NCBI RefSeq assembly: GCF_937616625.2
Contig: NC_065574.1
Location: 10,914,501-10,978,500, forward strand
Reading direction: 5' to 3'
Length of the DNA: 64,000 nucleotides
From: Mercurialis annua
Taxonomy: Eukaryota > Streptophyta > Magnoliopsida > Malpighiales > Euphorbiaceae
Below the pieces are notes generated by a model. It made no database searches. It was not told the DNA's origin and was given only the letters and a program-made list of their open reading frames with translations. The stretch's first letter is position 1. Every line of letters begins with the position of its first letter. Below, piece after piece: positions 11,436-20,748 of this stretch. A program made the position numbers and the translations under genes.

Positions 11436-13106
11436 AACAAGATTTGCATTTCTCTAACTCAACTCATACAATTTTGCTTTATATTTCTTACTTAGGGACT
11501 AAGTTCGAAATAGTGTGAGGAGGGTTAGTCAATTGTATGTCGTTAGTAGAAATTTATCTTGTTTTATGCTTTAGTGTGTTTTATTTTGCTTTGTTGTTTT
11601 AGTTTGTGTTAGTAGTCTAGTTGTCGAGTCACCTCCGCTAAAGCTTTGTTATGTTGTTAAGATGTAGGTTGTAGTGTGCTTAGCACTATTCTCTTGTCTT
11701 GAAATCATGTTTTTGGAAATGAGACTTTATGCAATTTTTGGAAATTTGTCAACAATTAGTATCTCCCGGTTTATGAATGTCTCAATGCTTTTGTCTAGTT
11801 TAAACAATTTATGGTTGATGCTTGCTTAATGAAATGCAATGGAATTAGACATGTGTAGTTAGCATTCAAAAACGAATCTTAAAATGGTATGTTTTTTGGG
11901 TATGATCGAGGTACTTGACTCGGATTCATGAAATGTGTTTTGAATTGAAATTTTTGTGTCACTTGGAGTATGAGCATATTTTGGCATGAATTCATAGGAT
12001 TTAAGCATTTGAGCATGACACCATTTTCTTTTGCTAAATTTTGAGAGCATTTTGAGCCTAATTTATTATTGCGAGTGTCATTTTGTGCCGGAATTCCTAG
12101 AATTTGCTTAGTGTCCATTCGAGATTACATTGTTGAGTGATTAATGATTAGATGAATATGGCAATAGGTGTAACCAATTCTAGAGACCACTTTAAATGCT
12201 TACCTTGTACCTCTAGATAGCCAAGTTGGGCCTAGACCTTTGTTGATATAACCGTATTCACACACCAATCCCGTCTTCCATTTCCACTCTAAACACCCAA
12301 ACTTGACTTGAGAACTAGTGTGAGGAGGTTGAGGTAGTAGCTTGAGGAAAAAGAAAAAGTTTGAACTTGAACTTATAAGAGAGCTTTATGCCTAGAAAGA
12401 AAGACGAGAAAGAAAATCAAAACAAAGAAAGAATAAAGGAAAAATATAAAAGAAAAAAAAATAGAAAGCAAGAAAAGAAAAAGAAATAAAGGCATTCAAA
12501 TGTAAAAAGAGTTCAATTGTGTTAAAAATTCCAAGCTAGCCCAAGTTTTTGATATTAATGTATTATCTAGTTTCAAGTCAAGTTTAGCTTAAATATCAAC
12601 TTCAACCTACCCCGACCTTTGGCCAAGTTACAACCCGTAAAAGTCCATATGATAATTGTTGATCACCGAGCTAAGTAGTGGAGTCTAGGACTAAGAGCAA
12701 ACCTATGGGAATTCTGTGCTTTGTGTGCTTCATTTCTTTACCTTAAACACTTGTGTGTGAGAGAGAAATCTTGTGAGATACTTTTGCTTGTGTTTAATGA
12801 TTATGAGTGATTGCCATTGTGTTCATATTTTAAGATTGACCAAATGCTCGCATGTCCCTTAAGTGATAGTACTCTCGTAATTTCCGTTCGAAAAGATTTG
12901 TTAAACTTTTGTTTTATCTTGAGTGCCATTTTCATATGTTTTATCTATTGCATTCTTCATTTGTTTGCATGAATCATGAGTTGTTGACATTAGAGAATTG
13001 CATTTGAACCTTTATCGATTGGGAGTACTTTTGTTGACAAGTAGTCGGTTTTTGCCTAAGTTCATTTCTTGCTTGGGGACAACCAAAGATTTAGTGTGAG
13101 GAGGTT
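11436..13106 (+). other. 3' non-coding region of the LTR element with three AGTGTGAGGA motifs
   Basis: No coding potential. AGTGTGAGGA occurs at 11512, 12317 and 13093; the last abuts the LTR and is the probable polypurine primer. A purine-rich tract (about 12390-12490) follows the second copy. The same order and spacing are seen in the other LTR element at 24.3-26.1 kb. Confidence 0.7.
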
Positions 13107-14633
13107 TGATAGGAGTATTTTACTCCTATCTTTAGAGTCGTTTCCGCATGCTTTATTAACATTTTTATCACGGTTTTATGGTATTTCGAATGCCTTATTA
13201 CATGTTTTAGTATTTCGGGTACTTAGGAGCACTGCGGAAGCATTTTGGTGCAAAAGTTGGAAAAGACGACAAAAGCGATGCGGAAGCTCATTTGCAAATC
13301 TGAAAAGCTGACCCTTGGGCACTAATTGACCAATTTGGACTAGCTAGAAGCCTCAAATGAACTCGTGATCTTCATGAAAGTTAAAGTAGACGTCCTAAAC
13401 TTTCCAACGGTTCAAGAATCGACTCAATCCGACATTTCTACACCGAGTTACGAAGGTTTGAAGATCGAGATCCGGAGCAGGAAATGGCAGCTCGAATCGG
13501 GCTCCTCATTTAGCCCAAGGAGCTCTATTCGAGCTTGGGCTTGCTGGAATGGGGAAATCTTATTTCAAGATGCAACAAGGCTTTATTAATTTGCTATTTT
13601 GGGCCCAACACATGTGTAAATGAATGTTTGTCTTTTTCCTTCTTTTGTAAGTACTATATAAGGAGCCTTATCTCTATTTTAGGTATAGAAGATTTCCCTA
13701 GACTTTATTCTATTAGTGTACTTTTGAATCTTCTCCTAATTTTAGAAATCCCTAAATTTTAGTCTTCTTCTTCAATAGAATTTCCAGATTTTTATATTTC
13801 CACCATTGTTGAGATCTTTGAAGCTTCATTGAATGAACAAGTTTTATTTTCTATTACAACTCTTATTTGTGGGTTTTTCATCTTCTTGTAAGTACTCTTT
13901 AACCATGCCTTCCAATTATCATTTTGTTAATTTAGTTCTTGGTATGTGTAACTAATCCCCCATGTTTGGGGGTTGAGATGATTTCCTTCTTGTTATGTTA
14001 AATGGTATGTTTGATTGGTTAAATGCTTGTTCTAATTCTAGTTCCTAATGCTTGTGTTAGCCTAGCTATCTAATGCATGATTTAGTGTTTGCTTGACTCA
14101 TTGAGAAATGGTTAGGTGAATAGACTTTGGAATTAGAAGCCTAGATTGTAATACCACGAGAGTGGATTAGGATTTAGGTGACCTTGAGTTTGTTGATTAA
14201 TTGATGTTGGGTAATTGGTTTCGTTTAGTATCACGAGAGTGAGTTAGGCATTAATTGATTACTTGATGATTGATTTTGTCGTTCTTAGAGGCTCGAGAGA
14301 GCGGGAACGGTGCGCTAGGCACAACTCGGCCCTTGCTAGATACCAATTCATCCATTACTATGTATGCATGACCTAGGAATGATTTCAACCCCTAGACATC
14401 TTTTACTTATTGATTAAACTCGTTCTTATTATAGTTGTTTGAATTGTTAGTTTAATTGTTTAGTTGTTTAGTGCCTATTTAGTGTTAATCTTACTTGAAA
14501 CTTCAACCATTCGTGTTTCGCTAAACGAATTGAATCGCAACTAAAGTTCATTCTCGTCAATCGCTCTAGATTCACTCCTCGTGGGATCGATTCCGACTTC
14601 CGGATTATTACAAGTTGTGCTTTTTGCTCAACA
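13107..14633 (+). repeat. LTR (1527 bp), 3' LTR of the pol-less element
   Basis: Starts TGATAGGAG and ends CAACA, preceded by the purine motif AGTGTGAGGAGG. It contains CACGAGAGTG at 14155 and 14232 and CTCGAGAGAG at 14292, the same triad as the LTR at 19156. A TATA box lies at 13655. Confidence 0.85.
13655..13661 (+). promoter_or_regulatory. TATA box in the LTR
   Basis: CTATATAAGG context about 550 bp into the LTR, the expected U3 promoter position. Inferred from sequence only. Confidence 0.5.
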
Positions 14634-15194
14634 TGCTTCCACATTTAAGTTACAATACTATAGGTTGTAAACTGTTGAGGCATTTGATATTTGCCACCTT
14701 TTTATGATCTTTAGTGTTCCTACTTGATACACTTTTAACATCTGAGCTTTATTAGCAATAGACATTGATGAGGTCTGTTAAATGCAGTGACTGCAAATTG
14801 TAGTTGTTGCATATTGTGTTTGATTTCTCTGTCTTGAGCTAATTTATCATTTCCTTTGGCAATGATGAAGCTTCCACTTTAAGTCTAGAATTTCTCCTCT
14901 TTTAGTTGTGTGACATAAGTTATTTGTTGCCTTCAAAAAAGTGAGTTTATTTGGTGACTTAAAATCTATGAAAGATGAGTCAAATTTTTATTATTTAACC
15001 AGTTAGTACTCCATTTTGAGTCAATGTTTTCTTCTTATTACACATTGATTGCTTTTTTTGGTTTACTTTGTTTTGCAGCTGCATTATTTTTGCTTTTTGG
15101 GAACTAATGGTGTAGAGTAGACTGTGGAAGCTGCATTTTTTGTACACTGAAGTTTGAAGATTTGTATATTTAAGTCTAACAAGGCAATTTGTAA
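14634..15194 (+). repeat. Right copy of the 561-bp duplicated hAT segment
   Basis: Begins directly after the CA end of the retroelement LTR at 14633 and continues without a break into the hAT 3' end (15195-15577). Confidence 0.95.
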
Positions 15195-15959
15195 TATATG
15201 CCTTAGATTAGTTCCATTTTTTGTACAACTTTTATAAGTTGTTAATCGGCCTGTAAATTTTATTAAAACATAGGTCTTTAAATTTGTTATAGGGCTGTAA
15301 ATTTATAGGCCCTTCTATTTTTTGTGTAATGGGCCTTTTAAATGCAGTTTGGGCCTTTTATATATGTAAAATTTTAAGTTTTAATTTTAAATTTTTCTTT
15401 ATTTATTTTAATATGAGAACCGACCGATCCAAACCGAAGAAAACCGAAAATTCGGTGAACCGAACAGAAATAACCGCGACCCGAAGTAGGGTGGTTTGGT
15501 TTTTCATTTTATAGGAGTGGTTTGGTACGATTTCAGCATTTTGGACACCAAACCGAACCGAACCGAGCTCACCCCTAAGTCCAACACACCCCTTTTAATT
15601 TCTAAAAAAGCCACCCATTCAAGCATGAAATTAACAACCTAAAAGATCTCATTGAAAAAAATAGGTTCCAAGGCTAAATCTAAATAAATATGAGTTTGGA
15701 ACGTACTGAGTGCTTCAAAATCATTAAGCTATCTTTTGAACAATTGCTTATGTGTTTTTGGATGGATGTTTATTTGTTATTTTTTAATTTCAGTTGAACC
15801 ATTCTATTTGCTCTTCCAAAGTTTTTTGGATTTCTAACAAAAAGAAGGAGTAATGTGCTTCTTCTATTTTGTTATTATATGAATTTCATTTGCTTGCAAA
15901 ATTATCTACATACTCTTTTCATTATGGTTTTTCTACTTAACTTATCTAGGTCAGTTGAG

Positions 15960-16281
15960 TTCTTCTTAGGCATTCATGAAGCCTTAAGCTAGCAAAAAGG
16001 CTGGTAGAAAATAGTTTTTGAATCAGACTGAAAAATATTATCGGTGACTTTTGTAATAAGAAGGAGATTAAAGGATATATTTTGTTGGAGGATTGCGTGG
16101 CATTATCGAAATATTTTTTATTTTTTAAGATGATCTATGAATCAGACAACTCATTTATCAATGCAACATACTCATTCCATGCTAGGTCATTCACTTTGGT
16201 CTTCGAACTTCTTCAAATACCTTACCAATGTATATGTTCAACTATTCTCAATGAGAATTTGCTAAGTTTCAAAAAAAAAAA
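15960..16281 (+). pseudogene. LINE 3' remnant ending in poly-A
   Basis: A decayed frame (for example DCVALSKY near 16085-16110) resembles the RNase H C-terminus of plant LINEs and ends in an A-run at 16271-16281. The end matches the tail at 38880-39002 in layout: GAATCAGACA, then a CATGYYAGGTCAT word, then poly-A. The hAT element sits upstream in the same old insertion or next to it. Confidence 0.5.
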
Positions 16282-16952
16282 AGTTATCTTAGACACCTAC
16301 ATTATAGGAAATATTAGAAATATTAGTTACTAATTTTACAGTAACAAATATTTTAATTTTGTTATCTGTAAAATATTAGTTTGAGTAATTATAAAAAAAA
16401 TATTACTAAAAGATAATAATGATAATAATTACTTCTATATTATCAGGGGTGGAACTAGAAATTCTACTATGGAATGGCTGATTTGTACAAAATAAATTTG
16501 AAAGGGCTAATTGAATAAAAATTAAATTTAAGTGACTTTCTTTTTAAAAAAAATTAAAACTTCAAGGGATAATTTTGTAAAAAAAGAAAATTTGTATATT
16601 TAGACATAATTGATACGAAATCATGTGTGTGAGAACAAATTGAATAAAATTGAAAGATTTAAATTTTGTAAAAATTTTATAAAAAAATTAATTTTTTTTA
16701 GTAATTTGACTACAAATTTTCTAAATAGGCCAAATTTACCACGATCCATACTGATCGCCACATCCAACAATTCTTTTCAATAGAAAATTTAACACCTACA
16801 GGAGTAGGAAATGAGAATAAAGATGACCCTCTACAATCTGGAAGAATATCTCCTACAGTCGCCCTTCCAAGTGAACCCACTGTTACATCATCACAATGAA
16901 GGAGACTTTTAGTTAAAAAAAACTCAAATAGGAAGATAAATAGTCGTTTTTT
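16282..16952. other. AT-rich stretch, no recognised feature
   Basis: No gene or clear repeat. 16740-16900 is less AT-rich and may be a remnant of coding sequence, but I could not assign it. Confidence 0.4.
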
Positions 16953-17281
16953 AAAGGTTTTCTAATAAAAAAAATCCAAATTTTTACGAGTTGTTGTAAT
17001 TTAAACCAACTTTTTAATTTTTCCAATAATAGACAAATTGCACTTTTTATGTGAATTTTTTAAGTTTTTTTGCCATTTTTTGTAACTTTTAGTATATTAT
17101 TTCACATAAAAAAATAATAATAGCCTAATATCTTAATTGAAAACAACAAGTTTGGAGATCAATTTGGCTATTATTGCAACAAAAAAAATACAATTTGTCT
17201 ATTATTGCAAAATTTCAAAAGTTTGGTTTAAATTGCAACAAATTGTAAAGTTTTGAATTTATTTTACCATTAAACCTTTTT
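16953..17281. repeat. MITE family 1, copy 1
   Basis: Inverted ends: AAAGGTTTTCTAATAAAA opposed by TTTTACCATTAAACC. Next to the ends are TTTACGAGTTGTTG and CAACAAATTGTAAAG, and further in CAATAATAGACAAATTG against CAATTTGTCTATTATTG. Related copies are at 18057, 18514, 44626 and 63920. Confidence 0.75.
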
Positions 17282-17766
17282 TAAAATTTATTGGAAAAGT
17301 TGAATTTCGGACAAAATTGCATGAAAATAATAATAATTATCTCTTAGATATAATATGATTGGAAGATACATAATTTTGATTGTCCGTCCCTATCATATTT
17401 TTATTATAAAAGAAAAATACATCGATACATTTTAAAAAATTAAATTATTTAATTCAAAATTAATAGTAATGTAGAATAATAATCTACAAATATTCCATAT
17501 TTTTTTATTTTTTTCGTTTATATTTTAAACTTTTAAATCATCAATTGTATCCCATTTTTTAATTTTCTGTTTTAATTTTACACATTCTTTTAAAATTTGA
17601 GTTTTTCTACTCTGAAAAGGGTTCGAATATGTCCTCATATTTAGCATGTAGTCTAAATAAACTTCTAATGTTTTTAAAAGTACTAGAAATTAAAACTACT
17701 AGTCAAATATAAAAAAGTGCATATTTGAGTCATTTTTTCAAGTGGAAAAAATCCAATTTTAAAAAA
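17282..17766. other. AT-rich stretch, no recognised feature
   Basis: No gene or clear repeat boundary seen. Confidence 0.4.
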
Positions 17767-18053
17767 AGGCTAAATTGATCAGAAGTTCATACACTATTAT
17801 TTTTTATTTCAATTGATTTTTAATAAATACTTTCCATTTAAGTGGTAGCTTAACTATTTATTTTTGTACTCCCATGATCCTTAATTTTATAAACAGAATA
17901 GCTTAAATGACGTCATTTTGATTAGCATAAATGACGCCGTTTCTGTCTAAAAGGATCACGATTATACGAAATAAATAGTTAAGGACTACTTAGATGCAAA
18001 ATAGTGAAATAAAAAATAATAATAAAAAGACTTTAGAATGAGTTTAGCTTTTA
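17767..18053. repeat. Inverted-repeat MITE
   Basis: AGGCTAAATTGATCAGAAG and TATTATTTTTTATTTCA at the left are opposed by TGAAATAAAAAATAATAAT and GAGTTTAGCTTT at the right. The centre carries ATGACGTCAT and ATGACGCCGT. Confidence 0.55.
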
Positions 18054-18056
18054 AAT

Positions 18057-18445
18057 AAGATTTAATGCAAAAAAACCCAAATTTTTACAACTTGTTGCAA
18101 TTATATCCAAACCTTTTAATTTTTGCAATAATATCCAAATTACATTATTTTGTTACAATAATATCCAAATTGCACTTTATATGTGAATTTTTTTGAGTTT
18201 TTTTGCCATTTTTTGGGACTTTTACTATATTATTATACATCAAAAACATAATAAGTAGCCTAATATCTTAATTAAAAACAACAAGTTTAGCCATCAATTT
18301 GACTATTATTGCTACAAAAAATGCAATTTGGATATTATTGCAACAAAAAAGATGCAATTTGGATATTATTACAAAAATTAAAAGGATTGGATATAATTGC
18401 AACAAGTCGTAAAGGTTTGGTTTTTTTTTACCATTAGGCCTTTAA
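18057..18445. repeat. MITE family 1, copy 2
   Basis: Starts near TTTAATGCAAAAAAACCC and ends in TTTTACCATTAGGCC. Inner words TTACAACTTGTTGCAATT and AATTGCAACAAGTCGTAA are inverted. Confidence 0.75.
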
Positions 18446-18513
18446 ATAATGGATATAATTGACTTTGAACATATAAAAAAATTGACGACTTTGCAAGTTT
18501 GAAATAAACTAAA

Positions 18514-18867
18514 AAGGCTTTATGGAGAAAAAAGTCAAATCTTTACGATTTATTACAATTTAAACCAAATCTTTTAATTATTGCAATAATAGCCAAATTG
18601 TATATTTTTTTGTTGCAATAATAGCCAAATTGCATTTTTTGTATGAATTCTTTTGAGTTTTTTTATCACTTGTTGTGACTTTTAATATATTATTACTCAT
18701 TAAAAAATAATAACATCCTAATATTTTAATTGAAAACAACAAGTTTGTCCACCAATTTGGCTATTATTGCAATAAAAAATTACAATTTGGCAATAATTGT
18801 AAAAATCAAAAGATTTGATTTAAATTGTAACAAATTGTAAAGATTTTGATTTTTTTACCATTAAGCC
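18514..18867. repeat. MITE family 1, copy 3
   Basis: AAGGCTTTATGG at the left is opposed by CCATTAAGCC at the right, with TTTACGATTTATTACAATTT against AAATTGTAACAAATTGTAAA inside. It lies in what would be the intron of the dead XIP copy, whose exon 2 is missing. Confidence 0.75.
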
Positions 18868-18965
18868 AATAAAAAAAAGTCAAAAGATAAAATATTTTGA
18901 ATGATTAAACTTAATAATAATTATTTAAAAAATTGAATGTGCATCTTTTTATGCCAAAGACTTAC

Positions 18966-19097
18966 CTCTAGTGGATAAAACTATACCAATGCGACTATGC
19001 GAGTAAGAACTGATGAGCTTGAAGATTGTCTGCCCTTCACATTATTTAAAGCCTCGACAGAAATAGAGAATGCTTCATTATCAGCATCCAATACCAT
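18966..19097 (-). pseudogene. XIP pseudogene, exon 1 only
   Basis: A diverged copy of XIP-A exon 1: ATG at 19097, the same opening (MVL...NEA...SISVEA.NNVK), a Ser run and a GTAAG donor after 18966. A short duplication of GTCGCAT plus a nearby deletion shifts the frame and gives a TAG before the splice site. No second exon is present downstream; MITE copies 3 and 2 occupy the place. The TATA box and upstream region are also homologous to XIP-A but are split by the LTR element inserted at 19156. This is a dead tandem copy of XIP-A. Confidence 0.85.
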
Positions 19098-19150
19098 GGC
19101 CAAAGGTATTGCTCTTGTTCATAAAAAACATATTCTTATTTATAGGCCTA
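19098..19150 (-). promoter_or_regulatory. Promoter remnant of the XIP pseudogene, proximal part
   Basis: Matches XIP-A 3772-3820, including the TATA box (19135-19144). The LTR element interrupts it directly upstream; the distal part resumes at 27541. Confidence 0.7.
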
Positions 19151-19496
19151 CCGAGTGATAGGAGTAGAATTACTCCTATATTACCGTTGTTTTACGAGTT
19201 ATTTACGTGTGTTTAGTGAGCATTTTTATGCATATTGGGTCTCATTTCTTGTTCGAGCGTTTCAGGTACTACCACGTAGATTTCACGGAGTTTTGGACAT
19301 AATTGGAGCCAACGGTGAAATTTAAGCGATACTGAGTCAGAGCATGAAGTAGGGCGCGATGGAGGGTGCTAACGCGCCTCGCAACGCGCTTGAAGTATAA
19401 ATCTTGGTCATGAGGAGCGATGAAAGAGTACGAACATTGATGGAGGGTTCTGCCGTGCCTCGCATCGCGCCTGAAGGGAAGTGATATTTGAAGCAA

Positions 19497-19543
19497 GGCG
19501 CGATGGGAACCAACGCGCCTCGCAACGCGCTTCCCATCGCGCC
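19497..19543 (+). repeat. GC-rich hairpin in U3
   Basis: GGCGCGATGGGAA (19497-19509) pairs perfectly with TTCCCATCGCGCC (19531-19543) around a loop containing ACGCGCCTCGCAACGCGC. The copy in the 3' LTR is at 26424-26470. Related hairpins with different stem bases are at 24055-24100 and 24131-24180. Confidence 0.8.
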
Positions 19544-19660
19544 TAGCTGCTGAACTGGTTGAAATACCGTTTCTGTCCTCGTTATTTCGTTCCGCTGTCA
19601 AAGTTATGAAGGGGCAACTTTGGGACTTCACCAAAATACGAATCTAAGGCTGACAACGGG

Positions 19661-19669
19661 TATATATAG
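19661..19669 (+). promoter_or_regulatory. TATA box of the LTR
   Basis: TATATATAG about 505 bp into the LTR, at the usual position of the retrotransposon promoter. The matching site in the 3' LTR is at 26588. Confidence 0.55.
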
Positions 19670-20614
19670 TGGTGTTTACAACCAAATTAGGGTTCGCTTA
19701 GTTCGTTTACCATTCTATTAGACTAAAAACACTAGATTAGTTTTAATTTCAGATTAGTTCACCGTTCTTCGATTTGATTACTTTTTGAGCTGGATTTTAT
19801 TCTTCAATATTATATTGGGATTTTTATGCGAATAAGGTACGATAATTCAGAGAGATCTTTTTCATTGTTTATCTTATCAATTATGAATTCCATATATTAT
19901 GTTGTTGGTTTATCTTTGATCATGAGTAACTAAACCCATCGTGGGGATTATTAATGGGATTTATGCCTGTTTAAATAAATTGGATTTATGGGTTGTTGTT
20001 ATTACTATGTTTTAATTATTGTTCTTAATGCTTGAATTTATTTAGCTAATTTATTCATTGTCATGTGTTCTGGTTTTAGCTTGAGAGAGTAAAACTGAAA
20101 TAGACCAATATAATTAAGAACGTAGGAGTTAATTGCACGAGAGTGAATTGACAAATACGTGTTCTTAGGGTTTGCTTCACAAACATCAATCAATTAATTA
20201 TTTAGGTTAATTATAACACGAGAGTGAGTAGTTGCCTATTGATTGTTTAATTGACTGTTTTTGCCTGCAATTGCTCGAGAGAGAATTTTAGGTGCTTACG
20301 ATTAGCCTGAACCTTAGTAAAACAACCAAATCCATATTCCAATCTGATTGAACAGCATAATGAAAGTAAATAATCCCTGTTTTACCTATTATTGTTTAAC
20401 ATCAATTTAATTTCAGCTTTAGTTTATTAATTTACACTAGTTTAATTTTGTCTTTAATTTACACAACAAAACAAAAATATCTTTTCAACTATCCAAATCG
20501 AGTCTCCTAACTGGTTGTATTTAGAAGCTTTCTCTGTGGGTACGATATCCGGACTTCACAGTCTGTATTACAAGTTGGCATACGTATGCTTGCGTATTTT
20601 TACCAACAAGTTTT

Positions 20615-20632
20615 TGGCGCCGTTGCCGGGGA
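20615..20632 (+). other. Primer-binding site (tRNA-Asp type)
   Basis: TGGCGCCGTTGCCGGGGA lies 6 bp inside the 5' LTR. This 18-mer is the PBS form known for Athila and related Ty3 elements, complementary to the 3' end of tRNA-Asp. Confidence 0.85.
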
Positions 20633-20748
20633 AAGCATATCTTTAACATCTAAGTTAGGATAGCTTGGCTTGTTTTAGTTTTTATTTTTCTTGTTTTACG
20701 CGTGGTATTTTGTTGTTTGTGTTGTTTCAGGTACCCTTCTCATAGTGT

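Larger units (their letters stand above)
9711..14633 (+). mobile_element. Non-autonomous LTR retrotransposon, 5' LTR missing
   Basis: It contains an internal region with one gag-like reading frame, about 1.7 kb of 3' non-coding sequence and one LTR (13107-14633) starting TGATAGGAGTA and ending CA. There is no protease, RT or integrase. The left junction at 9711 is not an LTR, so the 5' LTR and primer-binding site are lost. The LTR start matches the first bases of the LTR of the young element at 19156, so the two belong to related families. Just inside the left junction is a perfect 11-bp inverted repeat (9734-9756, GGTGGGCTCGA and its complement). Confidence 0.85.
5576..15577 (+). mobile_element. 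hAT-superfamily DNA transposon, enlarged by an inserted retroelement
   Basis: The left end TAGGGGTGAGC and right end GCTCACCCCTA are inverted repeats, continuing as GAACC/GGTTC-rich subterminal repeats. An 8-bp target duplication, AGTCCAAC, lies at 5568-5575 and 15578-15585, as expected for hAT. It encodes a BED-finger transposase (6.6-8.9 kb). About 5.5 kb of foreign and duplicated sequence (9696-15194) enlarges it; without that the element is about 4.5 kb. Subterminal GGTTCGG/CCGAACC motifs at both ends are probable transposase binding sites (inference). Confidence 0.93.
19156..20608 (+). repeat. 5' LTR of the young element (1453 bp)
   Basis: TGATAGGAG...CCAACA. The U3 part holds GC-rich hairpin sequence (19358-19545), a 21-nt match to gag (19425-19445) and a TATA box (19661). 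The second half holds CACGAGAGTG at 20136 and 20217 and CTCGAGAGAG at 20274. Confidence 0.97.

Noticed and set aside
16082..16333. 83-codon frame as a small host gene
   Set aside because: It ends in the poly-A tail of a decayed LINE and reads like a degraded RNase H domain.
19269..19634. Open frame of 121 codons on the minus strand in the LTR (also 26196-26561)
   Set aside because: Lies in U3, is made of the GC-rich hairpin repeats read in antisense, and resembles no known family.
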